NCBI GenBank assembly: GCA_041748075.1
Contig: JBGTDX010000070.1
Location: 1 to 53,009 of the forward strand
Direction of reading: 5' to 3'
Length of the DNA: 53,009 nt
Source: JBGSYJ01 sp041748075
GTDB lineage: Bacteria; Acidobacteriota; Thermoanaerobaculia; Gp7-AA8
Part shown: positions 9,068-16,275 of the stretch, one piece after another
Numbering within the stretch: position 1 is the first letter of the stretch
How the letters are laid out: each line of letters starts with the position of its first letter
Position numbers and translations under genes: made by a program
The notes under the pieces: model-generated
Databases searched by the model: none
Seen by the model: the letters and a program-made list of their open reading frames with translations, nothing else
Told to the model about the DNA's origin: nothing

Positions 9068-9871
9068 ATGTGGACTCGCGAACAGTTCCGGGAAAAGCTC
9101 GGCATCCATGCCGTCATCGGCATGGTGCATCTGGCTCCGCTTCCGGGCGCGCCTCTGTTCGGAGGCTCGATGCAGAGGATTGTGGACGCCGCCGTTCAGG
9201 ATGCGATGGCGCTGGCTGCCGGAGGCGCCGATGCAGTGCTGTTCGAGAACTTCGGCGACCGGCCGTTCACCGGGGCACAGGTCGATCCCGAAACCGTCAG
9301 CGCCATGACAATTGCGATCGCGGCAGTGCAACGGGAGGTTCCTTTGCCGTTCGGGGTGAATATCCTCCGTAACGACGGCCGCTCGGCTCTCGGAATCGCC
9401 GCTGCGACGGGCGCCGTGTTCATCCGGGTGAATGTCCTGGCTGCCGCGATGGTCACCGATCAAGGGGTGGTCGAAGGGCGCGCTGCGGAGCTTCAGCGTC
9501 GCAATGCGGCACTGGGCGGAAAAATCGCGGTCTTCGCGGATCACATGGTCAAGCACGCGGTTCCACTCGCGCCGTTCGACGAGCTCCAGCTGGCGAAGGA
9601 CCTTCGACACCGCGCGCTGGCGGATGCGTTGATCGTCAGCGGCCGGGAGACGGGACAGCCGGCGGATCCGGAACGGCTGGCGGCGGTTCGCGATGCGGTG
9701 GACGCGCCGCTGCTGATCGGCAGTGGGATGACTGTAAACAACGCCGGCGCATATCGATCGATGGCGGACGGTGCAATCGTCGGCACATCGATCAAAAGAA
9801 ACGGCGACGTCGATGCGCCGGTTGAGCGCGATCGCGTCGCCGCAATTGTGGATTGCTTCAAGACTGCGTGA
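9068..9871 (+). CDS. BtpA/SgcQ family protein, 267 aa
   Basis: A TIM-barrel-like protein of the BtpA family. Evidence is the opening AVIGMVHLAPLPGAPLFGG, then AAGGADAVLFENFGDRPF, LPFGVNILRND, FIRVNVL and a C-terminal SGMTVNN with DGAIVGTSIKRNG phosphate-binding-type loops. BtpA was named for a role in photosystem I biogenesis in cyanobacteria, but most homologues occur in non-photosynthetic bacteria and archaea, where the reaction is unknown; a sugar-phosphate or nucleoside-linked enzyme is plausible. The start is fixed by MWTREQFREKLG and abuts the heptamer hairpin with no Shine-Dalgarno, so the hairpin forms its leader. Confidence 0.88.
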   Translation: MWTREQFREKLGIHAVIGMVHLAPLPGAPLFGGSMQRIVDAAVQDAMALAAGGADAVLFENFGDRPFTGAQVDPETVSAMTIAIAAVQREVPLPFGVNILRNDGRSALGIAAATGAVFIRVNVLAAAMVTDQGVVEGRAAELQRRNAALGGKIAVFADHMVKHAVPLAPFDELQLAKDLRHRALADALIVSGRETGQPADPERLAAVRDAVDAPLLIGSGMTVNNAGAYRSMADGAIVGTSIKRNGDVDAPVERDRVAAIVDCFKTA

Positions 9872-9874
9872 GCG

Positions 9875-10030
9875 TCAGACGACTTTCTTGCCTGTGATCA
9901 GGCGATAGACGATCACGATCAACGCAATCACGAGAAGGATGTGAATCAGTCCGCCGGCGATATCCAGCATCAACCCGATGATCCAGATGACGATCAGGAC
10001 CACTGCGATGGTCCAGAGAATACCCCCCAT
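9875..10030 (-). CDS. Lmo0937-family tiny membrane protein, 51 aa
   Basis: A small ORF read directly from the sequence: MGGILWTIAVVLIVIWIIGL then a short linker, HILLVIALIVIVYRL and the basic end TGKKVV. Two hydrophobic helices and the final basic tail match the lmo0937/DUF5670 family of roughly 50-aa membrane proteins. Function is unknown; members are often linked with envelope stress. A GGGAGG Shine-Dalgarno-like run lies upstream of the ATG (reverse complement of 10032-10040). It is a close paralogue of the gene at 10061-10219, about 30 bp upstream in the same orientation. Confidence 0.85.
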   Translation of the reverse strand: MGGILWTIAVVLIVIWIIGLMLDIAGGLIHILLVIALIVIVYRLITGKKVV

Positions 10031-10060
10031 GGAACCTCCCGTCTGTTGAGGAATGCTGCG

Positions 10061-10219
10061 TCACATGACTTTGCGGCCCGTTGCAAGTCTGTAGACCACC
10101 AGAATCAGGGCGATCACGAGCAGGATGTGAATCAGGTTGCCACCGAACGCGCCTCCGAGAAACCCGATGGCCCAGAGAACGACCAATACCACAATGATGA
10201 TCCAGATAATGTTACCCAT
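10061..10219 (-). CDS. Lmo0937-family tiny membrane protein, 52 aa
   Basis: Starts MGNIIWIIIVVLVVLWAIGF and ends HILLVIALILVVYRL with TGRKVM, about 70% identical by eye to its neighbour at 9875. Two predicted transmembrane helices. A longer in-frame start (MKRRRKRVED) exists 30 nt upstream, but the shorter start aligns with the paralogue. The two genes form a tandem duplicate, co-oriented and divergent from cysS. Confidence 0.85.
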   Translation of the reverse strand: MGNIIWIIIVVLVVLWAIGFLGGAFGGNLIHILLVIALILVVYRLATGRKVM

Positions 10220-10350
10220 GTCTTCAACCCTCTTTCTCCGGCGTTTCATGAACCGGCAGGCTCTGCAAGAGCGAGTCTCGTGCCAATGGAGCCATCAGTC
10301 GTCATTCAGCAGCCTTGACCTTGACCCGCCCCCCCGATACCCTCCGCGGC

Positions 10351-11739
10351 GTGAAGCTCTACAACACGCTCACGCGCGAAAAGGAACCGCTCGAACCCCT
10401 CGAGCCTGGGCACGTACGGATTTACGCCTGCGGCCCGACCGTCTACCACTACGTCCATATCGGCAACCTTCGAACCTTTCTCTGGTCCGATCTACTCCGG
10501 CGTTATCTCGAGTGGAAAGGTCTTCGGGTCACGCTCGTGATGAATCTCACGGACGTGGACGACCGCATCATCAAAAAAGCGCAGGAAAAGAACGTCACGC
10601 TTCGCGAATACACCGATCCGTACGTCGATGCATTCTTCGAGGACATCGACACCCTCCGCATACGCCGGGCCGACATCTATCCCCGGGCTACCGATCATGT
10701 CCCCGAGATGATCGACCTGGTGCAGAAGCTGACCGAGCAAGGGCACACGTATATGACCGAGGGGTCGACGTACTACAGGATCGCGACGTTTCCGGATTAC
10801 GGAAAGCTCGCGAGAATCGAAGTCGATCACACGAGCAGCTTCAGCCGCGTCGACAGCGATACTGACGACAAACAGGATGCGCGCGATTTCGTGCTCTGGA
10901 AAGCGCGCAAGGAAGGCGAGGCTTTCTGGCCCACACCCATAGGCGAAGGCCGGCCAGGCTGGCACCTCGAGTGCTCCGCGATGGCGATGAAGTATCTCGG
11001 CGAGACCTTCGACATCCACACGGGTGCGGTGGACCTGATCTTTCCTCACCACGAAAACGAGATCGCACAGAGCGAGGCCGCTACCGGCAAGCCCTTCGTC
11101 CGGACGTGGGTTCACGGCGAACATCTGATCGTCGAAGATCGCAAGATGTCCAAGTCAGCGGGAAATTTCTTCACGCTGCGCGACCTCTTCAGTGAGGGCT
11201 TCACGCCGCTTCAGATTCGTTATGCGCTGCTGGCTGTGCCGCACCGCACCAGGCTGAACTTCACGATGAAGACGCTCGAGGATGCGAAACACGCGCTCGA
11301 ACGTCTCGATCTGTTCATGCTTCGCATCCAGGAAGCGGAACAGAAAGAGACATCGACCACGGTCAAGCCCAGCGGCATGGCGGCTGCCTTTCTGGCCTCC
11401 TTCGAAGCAGCAATGGATGACGATCTGAACACCGCGGGAGCCCTCGGCGCGCTTTTCACGCTGATCCGGGAAGCGAACACCGCGATCGACGCTGGCGACC
11501 TTTCAGCCGCAGAAGCAGCGGAGATCCGCCAGGCAGTCGAGCGCGTCGATGAAGTGCTCGACATCCAGCCCGCCCCAGCCGAAGCTGTCGACGCCGAGAT
11601 CGAAGAACTGATTGCGGCTCGGAATCAGGCTCGGAAGAATCGAGATTTTCCGGAGTCGGACCGGCTGCGTGATGAACTGCTCGCCCGAGGAATCATTCTG
11701 GAAGATACCCCGGCCGGCACCAGGTGGCGAAGAAAGTAA
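10351..11739 (+). CDS. cysS: Cysteinyl-tRNA synthetase
   Basis: Charges tRNA-Cys. From the GTG at 10351 the protein begins MKLYNTLTREKEPLEP, the usual CysRS start, giving 462 aa, close to the E. coli enzyme (461 aa). A TTG 36 nt upstream would add an unusual extension. The class I signatures are present: HIGN at residues 36-39 and KMSKS near 265-269. Zinc ligands are C27 (ACGPTVY), a cysteine near 208 (HLECSAMAMK) and the FPHHENE histidines. The anticodon-binding region forms the C-terminal third. No Shine-Dalgarno is evident before the GTG. Confidence 0.97.
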   Translation: MKLYNTLTREKEPLEPLEPGHVRIYACGPTVYHYVHIGNLRTFLWSDLLRRYLEWKGLRVTLVMNLTDVDDRIIKKAQEKNVTLREYTDPYVDAFFEDIDTLRIRRADIYPRATDHVPEMIDLVQKLTEQGHTYMTEGSTYYRIATFPDYGKLARIEVDHTSSFSRVDSDTDDKQDARDFVLWKARKEGEAFWPTPIGEGRPGWHLECSAMAMKYLGETFDIHTGAVDLIFPHHENEIAQSEAATGKPFVRTWVHGEHLIVEDRKMSKSAGNFFTLRDLFSEGFTPLQIRYALLAVPHRTRLNFTMKTLEDAKHALERLDLFMLRIQEAEQKETSTTVKPSGMAAAFLASFEAAMDDDLNTAGALGALFTLIREANTAIDAGDLSAAEAAEIRQAVERVDEVLDIQPAPAEAVDAEIEELIAARNQARKNRDFPESDRLRDELLARGIILEDTPAGTRWRRK

Positions 11740-11754
11740 CGAACAATGCAGCCT

Positions 11755-11840
11755 GTGTCATCCTGAGCGAAGCGAAGGATCTCCCTCCTCGAGGAGACCG
11801 CAAGTCTTCAGGGGATCCTTCGCTTCGCTCAGGATGACAC
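11755..11840. repeat. Dispersed palindromic element, copy 2
   Basis: An 86-bp copy with ends gtgtcatcctgagcg and cgctcaggatgacac. Its centre (tccctcctcgaggag then gcaagtcttcagg) is nearly the same as that of the copy at 48524, so the two form a subtype. It lies between cysS and the array before ruvA. Confidence 0.95.
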
Positions 11841-11870
11841 ATGAGCCAGAGGTCTTTGCGCGTAACTCGC

Positions 11871-11938
11871 CAGAACCCAGAACCCAGAACCCAGAACCCA
11901 GAACCCAGAACCCAGAACCCAGAACCCAGAACCCAGAA
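11871..11938. repeat. Heptamer array (cagaacc)n before ruvA
   Basis: Nine to ten perfect copies of the 7-bp unit cagaacc run without interruption up to the adenines preceding the ruvA ATG at 11940. The array therefore occupies the position where the ribosome-binding site should be; no AGGAGG-like sequence is present. Confidence 0.97.
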
Positions 11939-11939
11939 A

Positions 11940-12533
11940 ATGATCGCCTATCTCGAAGGAACTCTCCGCTCGCTCGAAGCAGACCGCGCCGTGGTCATGG
12001 CGGGAGGTGTGGGCTATCTGGTTCACATTCCACTCTCCACCTTCTACAGACTCGAAGGCAAGGACAAGGCCGCACTGCACATCTACACGCATGTGAGGGA
12101 GGACACCTTCTCGCTTTATGGTTTCGCGAGCACCGATGAGAGAACCGCGTTCGAGAAACTGATCTCGATCTCCGGAATCGGACCGCGACTGGCGCAGGTG
12201 ATCCTCTCAGGCATCGCCACGGATGAACTGGCTGAAGCAATCGTGCGGGGAGACAGCCGCAGGCTCTCTTCCATCCCGGGAGTGGGCAAGAAGACTTCGG
12301 AACGGATCTGCCTGGAGCTGCGCGACAAGCTGATCCTCACTGCGGGCGACAAAGCCGAGCAGCGGGCACCGCGCCCCGCTTCGATCGACGACGACGTCGT
12401 CTCCGCGCTCGTGAATCTGGGTTACCGGGCACAGAACGCCCAGGCGGCGCTCGATGCGGCTCGAAGACAGGGTGATGCCGGCGAGGAGTTTTCAGCCCTG
12501 CTTCGAGCGGCACTCCGCCAGCTGACGAAGTGA
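11940..12533 (+). CDS. ruvA: Holliday junction branch migration protein RuvA
   Basis: Tetrameric protein that binds four-way junctions and loads RuvB. The start MIAYLEGTLRSLE is the canonical N-terminus and gives 197 aa, the usual size. The OB fold is at residues 1-65, two helix-hairpin-helix motifs (ISISGIGPRLAQVI and LSSIPGVGKKTSERI) at about 75-130, a proline/alanine linker, and domain III at about 150-197. ruvB and ruvC are not adjacent. The downstream DUF2752 gene begins 1 bp after its stop codon, so they are probably co-transcribed. The leader is a heptamer array, so copy number could affect translation. Confidence 0.97.
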   Translation: MIAYLEGTLRSLEADRAVVMAGGVGYLVHIPLSTFYRLEGKDKAALHIYTHVREDTFSLYGFASTDERTAFEKLISISGIGPRLAQVILSGIATDELAEAIVRGDSRRLSSIPGVGKKTSERICLELRDKLILTAGDKAEQRAPRPASIDDDVVSALVNLGYRAQNAQAALDAARRQGDAGEEFSALLRAALRQLTK

Positions 12534-12534
12534 C

Positions 12535-12936
12535 ATGTCTGCCCCGGCGTCAAAATGGAGCTCAGGCGACCGCACGATCGTCATCTTTTCGCTTGCTGTT
12601 CTCTGCGTGATGCTCGTTCTCGGTGCCTGGACTCAGCGAGGCGCCGCTCTGCCATCGCAGAGCTTCTGCGTGAGCGTGGTGGTCTTCGGCCAGGAATGCC
12701 CGGGCTGTGGTCTGACGCGCAGTTTCGTCGCGATGGGAAGCGGGAACTTCGCCGCGGCGCGCGCTTTCAATCCACTGGGACCGGTGCTGCTGGCCGGCGT
12801 CATCCTGCTACTGCTGATGCGGATCGCAAAGCTGTTTCTGCCGGAATTTCAGCGCTGGCACCGTGTCGATCTGGCTCTCGCCGGAATCATGGTCCTCGCC
12901 ATGATTGCGAGAACGATTCAGTTCTACTTCGGTTGA
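12535..12936 (+). CDS. DUF2752 membrane protein, 133 aa
   Basis: A small integral membrane protein with three hydrophobic segments: about 15-33, 80-97 and 110-130. The family signature, a CPGCGLTRSF motif followed by NPLGP, is present at about residues 54-85. Function is unknown for the family. The gene starts one base after the ruvA stop codon, in another frame, suggesting coupling by position rather than shared function. Confidence 0.88.
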   Translation: MSAPASKWSSGDRTIVIFSLAVLCVMLVLGAWTQRGAALPSQSFCVSVVVFGQECPGCGLTRSFVAMGSGNFAAARAFNPLGPVLLAGVILLLLMRIAKLFLPEFQRWHRVDLALAGIMVLAMIARTIQFYFG

Positions 12937-13003
12937 TCACCATGACCCAGGGGTGAGGGGCGTTGGAACCAGAGCGAATCCTGCCGCAGCGTCCAGATCC
13001 TTG

Positions 13004-13033
13004 AAAAACGGCAGGGGATTGGAATCCCCTGCC
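13004..13033 (-). terminator. Rho-independent terminator
   Basis: A perfect 11-bp stem (GGCAGGGGATT at 13010-13020, loop GG, complement at 13023-13033). Read on the minus strand it is followed by GTTTTT, so it terminates the two basic-protein genes transcribed leftward. Confidence 0.8.
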
Positions 13034-13058
13034 ACATGGAAACCTGCCGGGTTGACGC

Positions 13059-13577
13059 CTAGCTGCTAGCGCTCTTCCGTGAGCTGCGCTTCCGGCTGCT
13101 CTTGCGGGATGAGGTGCCTGAACTGCTGGCTGATCCTGCGCTCGAAGACGAGCTCTTCTTCGACCGTGAGGCCTTCGCTGCGGCTGTGGCAATCAGTCCC
13201 GCGCCTACGAGCACGGCGGCAAGCCCGCTATAGAAGGCTTTCGGATTCTTTTTCGATATCTCGCGCACCTTCTCTGTCGAGAGTGAAGCGTACTCGCGGG
13301 CGCGATCGAGCGCATCGCTGATATCGAAATCTTCGACCTGGTCTCTGAGCTGCGAGGTGATGGTCTCTTTGGCGTGATTGCGCCAGGTCTCGACCACCGA
13401 CGAATCGACGCCGAGGCGTTCCATCACTGCCGCCAGGCCCACGTCATGTGTGACTGATGCCGCTGGCGAAACTCCGCTCTTCGTTGTCGCGGTTTTTCTT
13501 TTTGTACTGCTCGTGCTCCGCTTTGCGCTGCCGGTGCTCTTGCGCGCAGAGCTGCCGCTTGCTCTTGTTGTAGCCAT
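13059..13577 (-). CDS. Ser/Lys/Arg-rich protein with central hydrophobic segment, 172 aa (paralogue 1)
   Basis: Unrecognised as a named family. The first 40 residues are almost all Ser, Thr, Lys, Arg and Ala (RKSTGSAKRSTSSTKRK), like a histone H1-type tail. A globular part at about 45-105 contains VWRNHA-type and DALDRAREYASLSTE helices. A single hydrophobic segment (FYSGLAAVLVGAGLIA) lies at about 115-132, then a second Ser/Lys/Arg tail ends the protein. The arrangement recalls membrane-anchored ElaB/YqjD-like small proteins, with nucleic-acid-binding tails added. A strong Shine-Dalgarno (GGGAGGAG) precedes the ATG. It is a tandem paralogue of the gene at 13614-14141, 36 bp upstream, and ends at a clear terminator. 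Confidence 0.75.
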   Translation of the reverse strand: MATTRASGSSARKSTGSAKRSTSSTKRKTATTKSGVSPAASVTHDVGLAAVMERLGVDSSVVETWRNHAKETITSQLRDQVEDFDISDALDRAREYASLSTEKVREISKKNPKAFYSGLAAVLVGAGLIATAAAKASRSKKSSSSSAGSASSSGTSSRKSSRKRSSRKSASS

Positions 13578-13613
13578 GAGTGCTCCTCCCTGATTTCGAG
13601 TCTGTTCGCTGCC

Positions 13614-14141
13614 TTAGGTACTGGTGCCGGAACTACCCGCGCCGGAAGACTTCTTCGATGAACGGCTCCTGCTGCTCCGTTTCTTCGATCCACCGCTCTT
13701 TTTCGAGGCTTTTGAGCTGCCGGATCCGGACTTGCTCGACGATTTGCCGCTCTTCGCTTTGGCGCCGCGCGCAGAAGCCATGAGGCCCGCACCGACCAGA
13801 ATCGCCGCAAGTCCGCTGTAGAACATCTTCGGATTCTTGCCGCCGGCCTTCTTGATCGCCGATCCCGACATCGATGCGTACTCGCGGGCCTTCTCCAGCG
13901 CCTCGCTCACGTCGATCTTGTCTACCTGCTTGCCGACGGGACCGCTGACGCGATCACGCCAGACGTCCACCACGGAATCCGCCCCCACTTTGTCGAGAAC
14001 GCCCGAGAGTGTGACACCGCTCTTCGACGCCGCGGACCTGGAGCCCGTCGACGACGAACTGCGTTTCGAGCTGGAGCGTTTCCTGCTTTTGCTCGATCCG
14101 GACGACTTCCGGGATGAGGTCCCTGATTTTTTTACCGCCAT
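13614..14141 (-). CDS. Ser/Lys/Arg-rich protein with central hydrophobic segment, 175 aa (paralogue 2)
   Basis: Same architecture as its neighbour: a basic Ser-rich N-terminal tail (RKSSGSSKSRKRSSSKRSSS), a core with GVLDKVGADSVVDVWRDRVS and ALEKAREYASMSGSA, the hydrophobic segment FYSGLAAILVGAGLMA at about 105-122, and a basic C-terminal tail. The core and hydrophobic segment are conserved between the two copies, while the tails share only composition. An ideal Shine-Dalgarno (TAAGGAGG, 5 nt before the ATG) suggests high expression. First gene of the two-gene operon. DNA, RNA or polyphosphate binding at the membrane are possibilities; none can be shown here. Confidence 0.75.
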   Translation of the reverse strand: MAVKKSGTSSRKSSGSSKSRKRSSSKRSSSSTGSRSAASKSGVTLSGVLDKVGADSVVDVWRDRVSGPVGKQVDKIDVSEALEKAREYASMSGSAIKKAGGKNPKMFYSGLAAILVGAGLMASARGAKAKSGKSSSKSGSGSSKASKKSGGSKKRSSRSRSSKKSSGAGSSGTST

Positions 14142-14196
14142 AACTTCCTCCTTAATGGATCAACTCGCCTGCGAGGAGAGTGCCAGTATGGGGAAG

Positions 14197-14226
14197 GATG
14201 AAAGATGAAGGATGAAGGATGAAGAG
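14197..14226. repeat. Short heptamer array (gatgaag)
   Basis: Four tandem 7-bp units (one gatgaaa, three gatgaag) between the divergent basic-protein operon and the hybrid histidine kinase. Confidence 0.8.
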
Positions 14227-14297
14227 CTCACGGCCCCTGATGATTGCGTCCTTTTCGGGCATTTCGGCGACGTTTGCGCGTTGAAGTGGGGAACGTG

Positions 14298-15905
14298 ATG
14301 ACTGAGTCTCCCGACTTTCGCCTCCTTTTTGAATCCGCACCGGGTGCCTACCTGGTGCTGGACACCGATTTCCGTATCGTGGCCGCGACCTCCGCCTGGC
14401 TCGCCGCGACCGGGATTTTCCGTGAATCGATCACCGGAAGGAACATCTTCGATGTGCTTCCCGACGGTTCCGCCGATTCGGTCCGGGCATCGCTCGAGAT
14501 CGTACTCCGGACGCGTGAGGCCCACGCCATGCCTGCCCGTGCTTACGCGCCTCGAGGGTCTGATTCTGAAAACAGCCAGCTTTCGGCCGGCTACCGGCCG
14601 CTGGTGAATAAGCCGGTGCTCGCCGGTTCCGAGGTGGCTTACATCATTCATGCGATCGAAGACGTCACGGACCTGGTGCGGCTCGAGCAACTCCGGAGCG
14701 AGAATGCCCAGACGACGAGCCAGCTGTCGTCGCTTCAGGAAGCCGATCGAGAGAAGGACGAGTTCATCGCCATCATTTCTCATGAGCTGCGCACGCCGAT
14801 GACGTCCATCCTCGGATGGACGCGGATGCTGGCACTGGGAGGTCTCGACGAGGAAACCCGGCGCGAGGCCCTCGACTCGCTCGAACGAAGCACTCTGGCA
14901 CAGGCCAAGCTGATCGAAGATCTGCTGGATGAGTCGCGCATTGCAGCGGGCAAGCTGCGTTTCGAGCCGAGGGCATTGGATCTCCGCGCGGTGGTCAAAA
15001 CCGCCGTGTCGATGGTGCGTCCGTCCGCCGACGTGAAGCGCATAACGCTTTCAGTGGACTACGGTGCCGAGCCCTGCGAAGCCTTCGGCGACCCCTCGCG
15101 CCTTCAGCAGGCGGTCGGCAACCTCCTCGGCAATGCGATCAAATTCACGCCCGAGGACGGAACTGTTGCCGTGCGCCTCGGGTGCGAACAGGGAGAAGGA
15201 ATCATCGAAGTCCGCGACAACGGCCGCGGCGTGGATCCCGAACTGCTTCCCTTCATCTTCGAACGCTTCCGCCAGGGTGACGGTCAGGCCGCCGAGCGCC
15301 GCAGCGGTCTCGGACTCGGACTCTCGATCACCCGCCATCTCGTCGAGATGCACGGCGGATCCGTGATTGCATCCAGCGAAGGCGAAGGGCGCGGCTCGAT
15401 CTTCACCATCCAGCTTCCGCTGCATGAATCCGTCGAAGCCGCTCATGACTTCGTCGGACGAGATACCGCCGCCCGACTCGGCGCACTTCCACGCCTCGAC
15501 GGTGTGCGCGTTCTGATTGTCGAGGATGAAATCGACAATCGCAATGTACTCACCGCCGTGCTCAGGCACTGCGGGGCTGAAGTCACCTGCGCCGGAACGG
15601 CCGCCACAGCATGCGAGCTTGCCGCGGAGTGGCGGGCGGATGTAATCATCTGCGACATCAGCCTTCCGGATTCCGACGGATGTGCTCTCCTTCCGCAGTT
15701 GCGCTCTCGTGAAAATATCTCTGACGGGCTCACGCCGGCGCTTGCGCTCACCGTGCTCGGTCGCCCCGGTGAACAGGCCCGGATCACGGCTGCAGGGTTC
15801 GATGTTTTCCGTCAGAAACCGATCGACCCCGTCGATCTCGCGCACGAAGTCCGGCGCCTCGCGTATCTCCGGACGACAGGTTCGGGAATCTTACCGAACA
15901 AGTAA
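14298..15905 (+). CDS. PAS-containing hybrid histidine kinase with C-terminal receiver
   Basis: Cytoplasmic sensor kinase of 535 aa from the ATG at 14298 (MTESPDFRLLFESAPGAYLV); an upstream in-frame ATG would add 18 basic residues. Order: PAS domain at about 5-115, short coiled region, HisKA with ISHELRTPMTS (phospho-histidine near residue 161), HATPase with LLGNAIKFTPEDG, RDNGRGVD and RSGLGLGLSIT boxes at about 265-390, then a receiver domain at about 405-525 with VLIVEDE, the aspartate in VIICDISLPDSDG (near 453) and the lysine in FRQKPIDP. No membrane segment, so the signal is sensed inside the cell through PAS. The single-domain regulator at 7.1 kb is a possible phosphate acceptor, but that is a guess. 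Confidence 0.93.
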   Translation: MTESPDFRLLFESAPGAYLVLDTDFRIVAATSAWLAATGIFRESITGRNIFDVLPDGSADSVRASLEIVLRTREAHAMPARAYAPRGSDSENSQLSAGYRPLVNKPVLAGSEVAYIIHAIEDVTDLVRLEQLRSENAQTTSQLSSLQEADREKDEFIAIISHELRTPMTSILGWTRMLALGGLDEETRREALDSLERSTLAQAKLIEDLLDESRIAAGKLRFEPRALDLRAVVKTAVSMVRPSADVKRITLSVDYGAEPCEAFGDPSRLQQAVGNLLGNAIKFTPEDGTVAVRLGCEQGEGIIEVRDNGRGVDPELLPFIFERFRQGDGQAAERRSGLGLGLSITRHLVEMHGGSVIASSEGEGRGSIFTIQLPLHESVEAAHDFVGRDTAARLGALPRLDGVRVLIVEDEIDNRNVLTAVLRHCGAEVTCAGTAATACELAAEWRADVIICDISLPDSDGCALLPQLRSRENISDGLTPALALTVLGRPGEQARITAAGFDVFRQKPIDPVDLAHEVRRLAYLRTTGSGILPNK

Positions 15906-15917
15906 AAGTTAGCCCGC

Positions 15918-15946
15918 TTGACAGCGAAATCCGCAGCAGTTAGTCT
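15918..15946 (+). promoter_or_regulatory. Sigma-70-type promoter for tRNA-Glu
   Basis: A perfect TTGACA (15918-15923), a 17-bp spacer and TAGTCT (15941-15946) place transcription start near 15953, about 10 nt before the tRNA. Confidence 0.65.
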
Positions 15947-15962
15947 CCGCTTCCCATCTCAC

Positions 15963-16038
15963 GGCGCATTCGTCTAGGGGTCCAGGACGCCGCCCTCTCA
16001 CGGCGGTAACACGGGTTCGAATCCCGTATGCGCTACCA
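15963..16038 (+). tRNA. tRNA-Glu (anticodon CUC)
   Basis: A 76-nt cloverleaf with encoded CCA. The acceptor GGCGCAT pairs with ATGCGCT (a G-U at position 1-72). The anticodon stem is CCGCC/GGCGG with loop CTCTCAC (15995-16001), giving anticodon CTC at 15997-15999. The T arm is ACGGG-TTCGAAT-CCCGT. Its last part, 16011-16038 plus one base, is duplicated exactly at 19113-19141. Confidence 0.96.
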
Positions 16039-16039
16039 A
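16011..16039. repeat. Candidate attachment site, copy within tRNA-Glu 3' end
   Basis: 29 bp covering the T arm, acceptor 3' strand and CCA of tRNA-Glu plus one A. It matches 19113-19141 without mismatch. tRNA 3' ends are classic integration sites, so this is read as one end (attL-like) of an inserted segment. Confidence 0.7.
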
Positions 16040-16275
16040 TTGACCTACCGTGACTTAGCTCGATTTTTCGGCGCCGCGATTTTCGGCCGGCGTCACCTGC
16101 GCGTCACCAGTTGGAGATTTTTCCCCTTTTTCCTCCGCGCGGAAGCCCTCGTTTTCGATCCGCGCGAGGACATGCGAACCGGCTTTTTCGAGCCGGACGA
16201 GCGGCGCGCGTTCGCGCGGCACGCCCGTCCGCTGCGAGAGTGAGGCCTGAGCCCGTTTCGCGATAGACTTCTTTG

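Noticed and set aside
16028..16243. 71-aa ORF overlapping the tRNA end
   Set aside because: It starts inside the tRNA, has no ribosome-binding site and resembles no family.
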